In this document: positions 1 to 10,921 of the stretch, piece after piece
Numbering within the stretch: the stretch's first letter is position 1
Layout of the letters: each line of letters begins with the position of its first letter
From: Telopea speciosissima
Taxonomy: Eukaryota > Streptophyta > Magnoliopsida > Proteales > Proteaceae
Assembly (NCBI RefSeq): GCF_018873765.1
Contig: NC_057922.1
Location: forward strand, 15,699,563 to 15,763,562
Length of the DNA: 64,000 bases
Direction of reading: 5' to 3'
Notes under the pieces: generated by a model
Told to the model about the DNA's origin: nothing
The model's input: the letters and a program-made list of their open reading frames with translations, nothing else
Databases searched by the model: none
Translations under genes and position numbers: made by a program

Positions 1-585
1 TCCTCTCTGCACAATAATGCAATAATAGAGATGGAGATGTGACATGGGAATGATATTGTACCTCGTATTTCCTTCTGCAAGGCATACATTATACATATAT
101 TAATTATACAAATGAATATTTGATTAAACTAAGCACTAAAAGTTTGACATTTGGTTCCGGTTTGATGGTTTCAATTAATTGGTTTTTATTGGTTTTGGTT
201 TCGATTTTATTGTTGGTTCGTGTTAATAGTTTTGGATTTAATTGGGTAGCCCAATAAATAAGTCTGATGTTACTGAGCCTGAACCACAGCACCCAGGCCC
301 AAATTGTGACTCAAGAAATAAATACAATTTGAAATAATTTACATGGCGTAAATTCAATAATTGTTTTTTTCCTTGTTCAGTATGTATAATTGGTTCAACA
401 GACTTACCAATTCTAATTGATTTTAGTACGTTCAAAGCCGATAGTTTAAATAGGTGTTTTTAAAACTATTACCAAACGGTTTCAGTACTTCTTAAAACCA
501 AAACCAAACAAATTGATAAATGATTTATCAGTTCCGATTTAACTGTTTGAATTTGGATAAATAAAACTTTATCCAAGAGCTGCAT

Positions 586-722
586 AGCCTATGCTAGTGT
601 TCCCATGTATTGATCTCTCTCTTCCCCATATAAAAAGACATCTCCACCCTTGTTTGAAGGAGGAGAGCGATAGACAAAGAGTGTTGACGTAGGCCTCGTT
701 CACATACAGAGAACCACTTCCC
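586..722. mobile_element. MITE relic in the BBI copy 1 promoter
   Basis: About 137 bp resembling the terminal-inverted-repeat MITEs at 49,857-50,016 and 51,197-51,361: the same order of a gagtct/ctctctc block, a 'ccatataaaaagacatct' block, a 'cttgttt..gaggaagagagagatag'-like block and an 'acagagaaccacttccc' end. It lies 380-510 bp upstream of the ATG and is shared by BBI copies 1, 2 and 3, so it predates their duplication. Confidence 0.6.
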
Positions 723-985
723 AAGAAAACTAGGAGAAAAGTTCTCTATGGGAGAGTGCACTACTGCCCATGCCTAGATACAGAGGGAAGCGAAGTGACC
801 GTCTTGTCCCCACCCCATAAAAGATGAAAATTTCAATCACCTCCGTTATGCCAATGTGTGTGATCTCATTGGAACACGTACAGGAGCCACACTCCCCGAC
901 AGTAAACATCAACCCAAAAAACAAATAGAAAGAATGACAAGGGTATTTAGGTAAAAGAAAATGGTGATTAGAGGCGTGTTCCGGT

Positions 986-993
986 TATAAATA
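986..993 (+). promoter_or_regulatory. TATA box of BBI copy 1
   Basis: TATAAATA lies 107 bp before the ATG in an otherwise GC-mixed proximal promoter. The same motif sits at the same distance in copies 2, 3 and 4, which supports it as the core promoter. Confidence 0.75.
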
Positions 994-1099
994 CTGCCCC
1001 AAGCAATGAGCTTGTAACTTGCAATTAAGAGCAACAAGTTATAACTGGTTTGTGTGAGTGAGTGAAGAGTGTAAGTGAGAGAGATCAGATCAGATAGAG

Positions 1100-1572
1100 A
1101 TGGCTCTGAAGGTTGTGCTGATGACACTAATGGTGTTGTTTTCTCTGGGAACAATGCCTTTTCCATTGGCTGGTGCTACTAGGGTCGACGTTGCTGAGCT
1201 GCTCTCAGCCATAGAAATTCCAACTGGTAATATACATAACTCTGCAATTTGGTTAATTGGTTCCCTTTATCTTTCCTCCCATGGGTTTATGTGCTCTCTC
1301 TCTCGCTCTCTCTCTGACATTGTGTTATGATTCTTGTTTGTTTAACAGGAAAGACTGGAGACAGTAGCTGGTGCGACAACTGTGTGTGCACAAAATCAAA
1401 CCCACCATACTGCCGCTGCACCGATGCTTCTCTCTGCACCAAATGCGTCTGCTACTTATTTGTGCCTGCTGCTGTTAAGTCAACTTGCGAATCTATTGCT
1501 TCCAAATTCGACAGCTTCTGTCCTTCCTCCGTTGCTACAACTGCTGAGAGGACCCAATTTATCCTCAACTGA
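1100..1572 (+). CDS. Bowman-Birk-type serine protease inhibitor, copy 1
   Basis: Two exons, 1,100-1,226 and 1,349-1,572, encode 116 aa. The intron is GT-AG in phase 1, giving I-P-T-G-K-T at the junction. Residues 1-25 form a hydrophobic signal peptide and residues 26-47 a likely propeptide. The mature part has ten cysteines (51, 54, 56, 64, 66, 72, 75, 77, 89, 100). C56-T-K58-S59-N-P-P-Y-C64 is the canonical nine-residue Bowman-Birk loop; Lys58 at P1 predicts trypsin inhibition. The second head expected in legume BBIs is not canonical: after C77 the sequence is Y-L-F-V-P and lacks the T-x-S-x-P-P pattern. The product is expected to be secreted and to act in defence or in control of endogenous proteases. 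A TATA box precedes it, an AATAAA lies at 1,782-1,787, and the intron carries a CT-rich microsatellite. Family assignment is firm; target specificity is inferred. Confidence 0.9.
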
Positions 1573-4087
1573 GCCCAAGTGCCCAACCCTAAATAAGTCT
1601 CCTCTAGCTTAGCTATGTCGTCGTCGTCTCTGAACCATGGTCGTGGTCCTACGTACTTACTACTACGTGTTGTGCTCTTTGTGTCTTGTATCTTCTAATT
1701 TGGAATGCCTACTACTCCTTAAGTTTTATCTTCATAAGATTGTAACCAAATGTGTGGGTGTTACCAAATTGGCTAGTTTATAATAAAGAGGAGATTTTCT
1801 TATTATTTCTCATTACTGTTTTCATTTTGTGTCATTCTATTTGCAATTAATGCCTACTCTGGACATATCCTGTATTACCCAATCAGATCATGGCATTTAG
1901 AATCTCTTGTAGATTAGGTCATTGATTCCTTACCCATTTCCTTACCCATTTAATCTTTGGGTGGACACCCATAGAAATATTCTTTACAATAGATGCATAA
2001 GATCCCCTTTTAACCCCATTTTCAATTTCCCAAAAAAAAATAATTAAAAATAAACATTTTTTGGGTGAATGAAAAATTTAATTAAAAAAAAACAAAGAGG
2101 AAAGAAAAAGAGATGATGCTTCAAAAATGGGGATAGAGAGAAAACAACAATTAAATGATGGTATTACACCAAAAGCTTGGGTGGGTCAGAAACATCATTA
2201 AAAGGATGATTACATCAAAAAATCGGGGATTAGAGAACAAAGCTAAATCTCAAACCTGACCAAAATTGTAGTTCACATTTAAGCTTGAATTTATAACATG
2301 GGCCAACAAGAGTTTCAATATTTGTCATGAATCGCCTGAACTCGACCATGTTCAAACAATCGAAATATTTAATTTTAATACGACTGGCGGTTCTTGGATG
2401 AGAATCTTCTTGCTTTGATTGTTTCATTTGATTTGATCTGATCAGCTTTGGCCTTGCGGGGTTTTGATGTGATCCGTGGTTTTGATCAAGAAAGTCACTA
2501 TTAGGTTATCATCCCATCGCCATACAAAGAAATAATACAGTTTTTGGATTTTGTTTTGGTAATGGATGAATTTATTGTTCCATAAACAAGAAAAAAAAAA
2601 AAAACTATTTTGTTTTGAGATTATCAACCATGAATTAAACAAAACAACAACGGCCAAACAGTGAAAAATTGAAGGATAAATTTTTTGGGGGATTCGGGTT
2701 TTTTTGGGTAGTATGGATCACAATAAATCTATAATTCGTAACCTAGGATGAAGGCTTTTAACCAACCCTTCATTTTTTTGGATTCAAATTTTGAAAGCTA
2801 AATATTTTAGAGAATGCAAATTTATGGTAATAAAACCTCTCCCTACCCTTTGACTATTATAAATATATATCAATCGTTGGGTCTACGATTTAAAGATTTT
2901 ACACCTTGTTGAACCATTAATCAGGACACAAGATCATACCTTCTTATGCCTCGAAGGTTATCAATGTTTTTGTTCTTAGGATCATCCTATTATAATTTTG
3001 GGCGACAGTTTTGATCCCAATATTGCATAGATTGACAGGGCTTCTGTTATCTTCTTTAACCATCAATTTTTTTCGACATATCTAAATTTTTATATTTACG
3101 ATGTGTTCAAGAAGCGCAAGCAAGGGGATTGTAACAATGACCTCAAGGAACGCTGACGGTGGGATGCAAAGAATTAGAAGTATGGATGACTATCAAGATT
3201 TTATTAATTAGTTAGATAAAGGAGAGTAAACTTTGTTGGACGTGGAAAATGTAGTTCTCTTTGTTATTGGAGTTATCTATTATTCTCTAAGTGGTTCTGT
3301 AATTATTCTGAAGAAGAATAGATTATTATTATTATCTATAACCAATTGGATAATAATATTGACATGAATCGTTATCCTCTCTTGTCTGTTGCCCAAACAG
3401 GACTGTGCTGTCCTTTCACATGGGGTACGTAAAATAATGACCTAACCCCCTGTCCGAAGACACTGTCCGAACATGGTTAAATTGTCATTTTATACCCCCA
3501 TTTGAAGGGACCCCCATTTGAAGGGATAGTAGGATCCTATCCGAGCAGCGTACAGGAGGGGAAAAAATTCCAGTTGACATACACTATTGTGTTTTTCTCT
3601 TTATTTATTTTTTCTCTCTTCAAAAATATTCCACATATGTTGGCTGAGCTAGACCTTTTGGAAGACATGTTTCTCATGAGGTATCTCACTCTTTCTCTCT
3701 TTCAATCAATCAATCAATGCTTTCAAATAGTATTTCAAATGGTTACATCACGTGGAAATGTACGTACCTTATAACTCTCCTTTTGTATAGTCCAGTTTTA
3801 ATTATGAGCAAAAAGACAATACTCATTTCTGGCTTTTAGTCATGATTCCTAACAGAACAGAGCAAATGGGCCATATATATAGGTCCCCCTTCCACAAATA
3901 AGCCAATAAACACAATCAATGGTTCTATCTAGCCTTATCCATCTCCATTATTAAACGAGGAGAATAGAAATCGTGCTCCTCTTTACCCAAAAATAAAATT
4001 GCCAAAGATCAAAGAGTTGCTTTGGTGAGATTTGCCTTTGAAAATATAATTAAAATCTATGGAGAATCCAAATAAATCTATAAAAAA
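1573..4087. other. 3' flank of BBI copy 1, no gene
   Basis: AT-rich flanking DNA of the duplication unit. A poly(A) signal is at 1,782. I see no coding exon. A small MITE lies at 3,391-3,560. The whole stretch recurs inverted at 18,076-21,235. Confidence 0.7.
3391..3560. mobile_element. Small inverted-repeat MITE
   Basis: About 170 bp bounded by a 'gtcctttcacatgggg'-like motif and its inverted counterpart 'ccccatttgaaggga', the latter locally duplicated in tandem here. The allelic position in unit 3 (19,259-19,411) carries a copy in which the two inverted ends match better, so the element predates the duplication. Confidence 0.55.
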
Positions 4088-4879
4088 GGGAAAAATTATG
4101 AAATTAGCCACAAATGAGTTTCACTCTACAAAACTGTCTACTCCATCTGTAATTTAACAAATATAACCAAAGAAAAGATTACAATTACAAAAATAGGCAA
4201 AACAGTGTTATACAATCTTGGGTACAACAATCGTGTTTTTTTTTGGGGACAATTTTACCCCTCCACCTTTCCTTCTCGATTACCATGTCCGCCTTTGTAA
4301 CCCCTACCGCCCCACCACTGCTGCCATATCCCGCCCCTACTGCCGCCCTCGCAATCACCGTAACATCTGTTGTATCTGCTTTATCTGGACTACCATCCTC
4401 CAATCCACCCGGCCATCCCCTCGCAATGGCCGCAATGCCCAAGCCCGGTCTCCTTTGGCTTCGGGGACCAACTTCTCCAGTTTTTCTTCTTCTTCTTTGG
4501 CCCCAGGGACAACCTTCTCGCGAAGAGGGGCTTGCATGGCTGAGGTTGGGTCTTCTTCTTCTGCAAGCCGCCAACAATGTCCCTGAAAGAAATAGAGAAC
4601 GTTATTTTTCTGCAGTTTAACCCATCTTCGAACAGGATAATATATTAGAAATTCTACATCTCCAAGTCCTAGATACCAGCAAACTGTTGCTACTTCCTTT
4701 TAAGCTTCTTCTCACCGTTTTCGTCCTCTCCCACGGCCTCAAGGAATCCAGCCTCAAATCCTTCCCAACCTTCCTTTCTATTCCTGAAATCGTATTCTAC
4801 GTCTATCTCGCTCAAACTAATTATGACCGAAGAGAATAGATTAGCATGGGATTTAATAGAGAAAGATTTTGATCCACTT

Positions 4880-7800
4880 TTTTACTTTTAAACGAATAGG
4901 AATTGTTGTTGGAATAAATCGATCCAAATAGGGACAAAATCCCAAAAGCCAGGATCTCCATAGGGCATTCAAGAACACAATCAAGTAAATAATAGAAAAT
5001 AGGGATAGAACCACTGACCTTGTTTCGTATCCATAGTGATGATGATTGCAGCGGAAAATAAAGAACAAAGATCTAGGTGCTTCCCCTCTATTCCCGAAGT
5101 AACTGGCCTGATGAGAATACCGAATGCGCAGTGACGACGAACACTGAATATCTCCCTCTCTTTCTAGAATGCACTCCTCAATAGCAATTGAGAATAATAA
5201 GTTGTGTTGGGTAGAGGGGGGACCTAGCTCTCCTTATATAGTAATCACTATAGGGTCTGACTCATCACAGTCCCAATAGGAATCTATCTGGCCCACACTA
5301 AGCCAGTCCACATTAGACTTCTAATATAACTTAATGACCCCACTTTATTAGACCAAAACCCTAATTAGCCTGGTTTAGGGATTTAATTATGTCCATATAT
5401 AATTTTATTAGAACTAAAATTCTAATATTCTCCCACTTGGACTTACATTAAATTCCTTCTTTTTAAAAGGATTTAAAACAGTTTTGACCAAAACAAATCA
5501 CAGGCTAACAACTCTTTAAGAAAACTTTATGTGCACAATTTTTAAAATAAATTGATCTAGAGGTCATATCAGAAAGTCAATCCTATCCCATAGAGTTTTA
5601 GACACCGAATCATGGCGGTAACTGCATCTATGATCAAGCGACACAGAGCCTTCCATGGTCACGAGAGCCCTCAACTCTACTAACATGGATACAATGTGGT
5701 AGTGTGGCAACGAGATAATAGTCACGCAGTGATTCCTTATGTATTATCCGTTTATCACCCAAAATTTCTCTTCTTTAAGTGGCACAGGCTCACTAGAGAA
5801 ATAAACTTCGTGATTCTAACGAATCTGTATGTCTCATCGAAATAACTCGAGTTATACTTTATGTGTTACAAGACATACCTTTAGGCTAACAACTTAATGC
5901 TGACCTTGCTTAAGATTAACACATTCCTTAAGACTTTAAAATCGAAATATATACATCATGTCAATAAATAAAACACTCATGTGTTTAAAAGAAACCGCAT
6001 GCAATGACACGATATGTATATAAATCAAAGTTTACCATAAGGTAAAAATACAGATGAAAAGAAACTTTAAATTGAAATGAAGCAAAATAAAACAAACTCC
6101 CACTAACTAACCACATCCCATGATGCAACTAAGCCCATGCCCATGACATGTCTCTCAAAAACACAAGGGCGAAGACCTTTGGTTAGGGGATCTGCAACCA
6201 TATCATCTGTACTAATATGCTCCACTGTAATGTCACCTTCCTTTACTTTCTCCTTTATGGTCAAATACTTGACCTCCATGTGTTTAGACCCTCTAAGTCC
6301 TTTATTGTTGTTTATAACCAACACAGCAGAGCTGTTATCACAATATATCTGGATGGGTCTATCCACAAAATCTACAATAGTCAACTCCTTTATGAGATTT
6401 CTGAGCCAAATAGCCTGAGTAGCAGCCCCATAGCATGCCACAAACTCTGCCTGCATAGTCGAAGTGGTCACCAATGTCTACTTTTTACTCTTCCATGATA
6501 CGCCCCTCCGCCATCAAGAAAACATAACTCGATGTGGATTTCTGTCATCCTCACAGCCAGCAAAGTCGAGTCGTATACCCCACTAGCTTGAGTTCAGGAA
6601 CGTGTCGTAAGTCGCATATAATCTCTTGTCCCCTTCAAGTACCTCAATACTTTCTTAGCAAGCAACCCAGTGACTAAGACCAGGATCTCGATCGATACCG
6701 CCAAGAAGTCCGTCACAAAAGCAATATCCGGTGCAGTACGCACTGAGCATACATGATACTACTAAGTGCGCTAGCATAAGGCACCTTCTTCATTTCATCC
6801 CTCTCGCTTTATTTTTCGGCACTGTGTCGAACTCAGTTTGTCACCCTTGAGAATAGGAACATTCCCAGGTTTGCAATCCAGCATACTGAACCTCTCCAGA
6901 ACACGATCAACATAAGCCCTCTGAGAAAGACTTAATAAACGGCGAGAACGATCCCTATGGATCTCAATCCCAAGAACAAAAGAGGCCTCACCAAGGTCCT
7001 TCATGTCAAATTCCCTAGATAAAAGTTGCTTTGTATTATGCAACATCCCTAGGTCACTGCTTGCAAGCAGGATGTCATCCACATACAGAATGAGAAAATA
7101 GAATTTGCTCCCACTGACCTTGTGATATATGCACTGATCCACTTTGTTTTCCATAAAACCAAACGAAGTCACAACACTGTCAAATTTCAGATACCACTGC
7201 CTAGAAGCTTGTTTAAGACCGTAGATAGACTTCTTGAGTCTACACACAAGATGATCTGAATCATCCACTGCAAAACCCTCAGGCTGAACCATATATACTT
7301 CCTCATCAAGATTGCCATTGAGAAAGGCGGTTTTAACATTCATCTGATGCAGCTCCATATCAAAATGAGCTACCAATGCCATGATCACCCTGAAGGAATC
7401 CTTCGAGGAGACTGGAGAAAAGGTCCCATTGTAGTCTACTCCCTCTCTCTAAGTGAATCCCTTGGCTACCAGCCTGGCTTTAAACCTCTCAACTTTTCCT
7501 TTGGAATCTCTTTTGGTTTATACACCCATTTGCAACCAATGGGCTTACAACCTTTAGGTAAATCAACAAGCTCCCAAACATCATTATGTTTCATTGATTG
7601 CATTTCATCTCTCATCGCATCTATCCACAAATCTGACTGAGGACTAGAAACAGCGCTTGAATAAGTAACTGGATCGACCACACAACCAATATCATAGTCA
7701 TGTTCTCCCAGATAGACCTCATAGATAGGTGATATAGTGACCTTCTCTCCCTGGTGGATCTCCGTAATGGTGCCACTATCGCCTCAACCTGAATCGAGGA

Positions 7801-8520
7801 ATCTCACTGGGCGCATCAATGATAGGATCCTCAACCTCATCCTGAATAAGAGGAATCTCATCGGGTGCTACATGAATGTCGGGGACGGTATCAATATCGA
7901 GGCTCTGAACTCCAAGAGTGTAACCAATGGCACAGTATGCCCCACATCGATCGAATAGGTAGAAGAATGGGTACCGATGTACCAACCATGTGACTATCTT
8001 GAACATCGAGAACAGTCATTCTTTTGCCACATCAAATTCCGAAACTTCATGTCTGTGACTCCACAATCCTAGTGCCTCCCAGGATTATAAAATTTATATC
8101 CCTTGAATGATCTAGGTAGCTGACAAAGTAGAACGAGTAGTCTTGGGATCCAACTTGTTTAAAGTTGGATTATACAACTTCACTTCTGCAGGGCACCCCC
8201 AAACTCTAAGATGGTTTAAACTGGGTTTACGGCCGGTCCATAACTCAAAAGGTGTAAGAGGAGCGGCTTTAGTAGGTACACGATTAAGGATATAAAGAGC
8301 AGTTTTCAAGGCTTCACCCCATAAGAACTTAGGTAAATTTGTCCTACTAACCATACTCCTCACCATGTCCATAAGGGTACGGTTACGCCTTTCGGCGACC
8401 CCATTTTGTTCAGGACTTCCTGGCATAGTAAACTGACTAACTATTCCAGAGTCCTCAAGGTATTTGGCAAACGAGCCCTTAAGCTGTCCAGCATCGCCAT
8501 GTCTGCCATAATAATTGTAT
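4880..8520 (-). mobile_element. Ty1/Copia retrotransposon fossil, 5' truncated
   Basis: A broken Copia element on the minus strand. Parts in its own 5'-3' order: end of integrase (about 8,430-8,110), reverse transcriptase (about 7,700-6,795, with the Y-V-D-D active-site motif), RNase H (about 6,474-6,103), a purine tract at 5,431-5,440, and a 3' LTR of about 550 bp (about 5,428-4,880) with a TATA-like box. Gag, protease, the start of integrase and a 5' LTR are not seen. There are several breaks, about four or more, so it is inactive. It sits inside the MULE at 4,088-9,335 and is absent from the matching MULE half at 17,290-18,075. Moderately old. Confidence 0.85.
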
Positions 8521-9164
8521 CAAATAAAAAAAGCTACCAAATCACAAATCTCTTCGATTTGAATAGGAAAACAGGGGCTCCGTTCCCCTGTTATTTTCTC
8601 AAAATTTTTTCACAATGAAAAAAAAGTTAACATAACACAAGTTCTCTTTGATTCGATTCAGAAAATGAGTGTGATGACCAATTCGGCTGAGTTTTTGTTC
8701 TCCATCCATTTCGGACATGGCAAAGCCACGTTGGAAGGTTCCAAGATTAGGTGAATCACCTCTTCCCCATCCGTCCATGTTGCCTCCGCTGCAGAAGCAT
8801 ACTTTCTTCTTCCCTGCCACATGTAAAATCCCATTCTATACCTTCACCTGCTCACCACCACCACCATCCAAAACCAAAAAATACCAATCCCCTACTTATC
8901 CATTTCCGGTTGCAGAGCCAGCGGCGCAAAGATGGTGGACAACGCCACAGATCCAATGCCCTGCAACAATACGGTGCTAGGCTGGCCGACAAAGCCGATA
9001 GGGCGGCTGTGCTAATTTGGCAGTCAAAGGTGAGATGCAGGGACGCTGGTGGCAGAGGAAACCATACGTGGTGGGTGAGTGCAATGGCAACAGGGGTGGG
9101 ATGTGGTAGCAGTGGTGGGGTGGTAGGGTTACAAAGGCGGACATGGTAATCGAGAAGGAAAGGT
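8521..9164. other. Interior and right subterminal part of the MULE
   Basis: Holds GC-rich sequence resembling the left subterminal part (4,250-4,600) and a 100 bp stretch near 8,715-8,815 that looks like a scrap of coding sequence on the minus strand. No intact gene is supported; it could be captured host sequence, as is common in MULEs. Confidence 0.4.
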
Positions 9165-9335
9165 GGAAGGGTAAAATTGTCCAAAAAAAATATGATTGTT
9201 GTACCCTGGATTGTATAACACTGTTTTGCCTAATTTTATAATTGTGATCTTTTCTTTGGTTATATTTGTTAAATTAAATTGAGTAGACAGTTTTGTAAAA
9301 TGAAACTCATTTGTGGCTAATCTTGTAATTTTTGC

Positions 9336-10307
9336 TAGAAAAGATCCTCGTTAACCCTTCCATGTCTCACTTAAATTTCACTAACAAAGTTCACTAGTAA
9401 TTATATCTATCAAGTAACTGTTAAACATTTGGATGCAAATTTCACAAGTAATCCTATTTATTAGGAGTGTCAAAAAAACCCGATCAGCCTGAGCCTGCCC
9501 AAACCCGTCCTGAGCCCGATTGATCTAGGGATAAGCAAAGGTCGGGCTGTGTTTGATATTTGCATGGCCTTGGCGGGGCCAACCTGATTCTCTATTACAT
9601 AATATAAATTTATAAAATATCTAGAAGTTTTGCTTTGGTGCAATGGTCAAAATTGATCTGTTATGATCAAATTATTATGGGTTTAAATCATAAAATTGTT
9701 TTTTTATTTATTTATTAGTCTAGGTCGTGATTGGGTTTTATTAGTATTACAATTCAATGAACCAAGATATTCAAGGACAATCAGGACTGGACCGGGCTTG
9801 AAAAAACCTTGCCAAGATCGAGCTGGATTGAGGGTATGCTTGGCTTTGGTAGGGCGGGGCTGGACTTGGGTTTAGGCTAAGGCTCCTAGTGTTGGATTAG
9901 GGTTTAGGTCAAGCCCAGTCCAACCTGGCCCGTTGACACCTCTACTATTTATCAAGTATGGGTGGAATAATAGTGTCCTAATTAAGCTTTTGAAAGTACA
10001 AATATGCCATTTATCTCTAAATTTATTGTATGAATGTGTCTTAGCACTCTTAATTAGGATGACCAGTGAAGCTTTCTTCCTTAATTGACATTTTTCAGAC
10101 TCCATAATTTTTTTTTGTTCATTGATATTTCCTTATTACAAAAATTAATATATATATATAAAAAAAAAAAAAAGAAACCTAAGTTAAAAATGTGCTTACC
10201 ACTATATCACTTATTAAGGTGGATTGTTCTGCATGGTGACATAGGCCCAATACATTTGCATTCCAATCTTTAAAGGTTCTTCACGTGGTTAAATGTACCA
10301 TTTCTGT
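9336..10307 (+). repeat. Distal part of duplication unit 1
   Basis: Continuation of unit 1 to the right of the MULE. It matches 22,834-24,360 on the opposite strand, where two extra hAT MITEs are present, and 28,050-28,700 on the same strand. It contains the hAT MITE at 9,462-9,944. No gene seen. Confidence 0.8.
9462..9944. mobile_element. hAT MITE with 8 bp target duplication
   Basis: The ends are TAGGAGTGTCAA and TTGACACCTCTA, flanked by a perfect 8 bp duplication CTATTTAT at 9,454-9,461 and 9,945-9,952. The 8 bp target and T-A-G-G-start identify the hAT superfamily. The orthologous copy in unit 3 is 23,472-24,254, so insertion preceded the duplication. About 480 bp, non-coding. Confidence 0.85.
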
Positions 10308-10912
10308 TCCTCTCTGCACAATAATGCAATAATAGAGATGGAGATGTGACATGGGAATGGTATTGTACCTCGTATTTCCTTCTGCAAGGCATACATTATA
10401 CGTATACTAATTATACAAGTGAATATTTGATTAAACTAAGCACTAAAAGTTTGACATTTGGTTCCGGTTTGATGGTTTCAATTAATTGGTTTTTATTGGT
10501 TTTGGTTTCGATTTCAATTTTATTGTTGGTTCGTGTTAATAGTTTTGGATTGAATTGGGAACAAATCTATTTTTAAGCCCAATAAATAAGTCTCATGTTA
10601 CTGAGCCTGAACCACAGCACCCAGGCCCAAATTGTGACTCAAGAAATAAATATAATTTGAAATAATTTACATGGCAAAAATTCAATAATTGTTTTTTTTT
10701 CTTGTTCAGTATGTATAATTGGTTCAACAGACTTACCAAAAAAAATTGGTTCAACAGGGTAACGAATCTACTTGATTTTAGTACGTTCAAAGCCGATAGT
10801 TTAAATGGTTGTTTTTAAAACTATTATCAAACGGTTTCAGTACTTCTTAAAACCAAAACCAAACAAATTGATAAATGATTTATCAGTTCTGATTTAACTG
10901 TTTGAATTTGGA

Positions 10913-10921
10913 TAAATAAAA
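10913..10921. repeat. Target-site duplication of MULE, left
   Basis: TAAATAAAA, repeated exactly at 12,488-12,496. Copies 1 (near 565) and 3 (near 22,265) have a single copy of the site and no insertion. Confidence 0.9.

Larger units (their letters stand above)
1..4087 (+). repeat. BBI duplication unit 1, left arm of inverted duplication
   Basis: This stretch, continued at 9,336-10,307 beyond an inserted MULE, is one copy of the locally duplicated unit that carries the BBI gene. Position 1 corresponds to about 10,308 in unit 2 (direct) and about 22,834 in unit 3 (inverted). Matching sequence runs through the promoter, the gene, the 3' flank and on to about 4,087, where it pairs with 18,076 on the opposite strand. 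The start of the window cuts the unit, so the true left edge is not visible. Seen directly by matching long shared segments; percent identity was not computed. Confidence 0.85.
4088..9335. mobile_element. Long-TIR Mutator-like element containing a Copia fossil
   Basis: The first 160 bp (4,088-4,250) and the last 170 bp (9,165-9,335) are inverted copies: a 'gaaattagccacaaatgag' motif, then a 'ctgtctactc' block and an 'aaaacagtgttatacaatc' block, appear on opposite strands. GC-rich subterminal sequence is also shared (4,250-4,400 and 9,050-9,165). The flanks 'tataaaaaa' and 'tagaaaaga' resemble a decayed 9 bp target duplication. An uninterrupted site lies near 24,345-24,365 in unit 3. Long TIRs and a 9 bp target suggest Mutator superfamily. 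No transposase was seen. Half of the element recurs at 17,290-18,075. The interior is mostly a later Copia insertion. Confidence 0.6.

Noticed and set aside
730-1166. Minus-strand open frames upstream of and across the start of BBI copy 1
   Set aside because: They run opposite to the BBI promoter and exon 1, recur in copy 2 simply because the unit is duplicated, and show no domain.
1382-1612. Second open frame across BBI exon 2
   Set aside because: Shadow of the BBI frame, open in all copies because of regular cysteine codons; not a separate gene in copies 1-3.
4185-4620. Overlapping open frames of 120-130 codons on both strands
   Set aside because: They fall in the GC-rich subterminal part of a MULE, recur at 17,534-17,948, have no domain and are open on both strands; composition effect.
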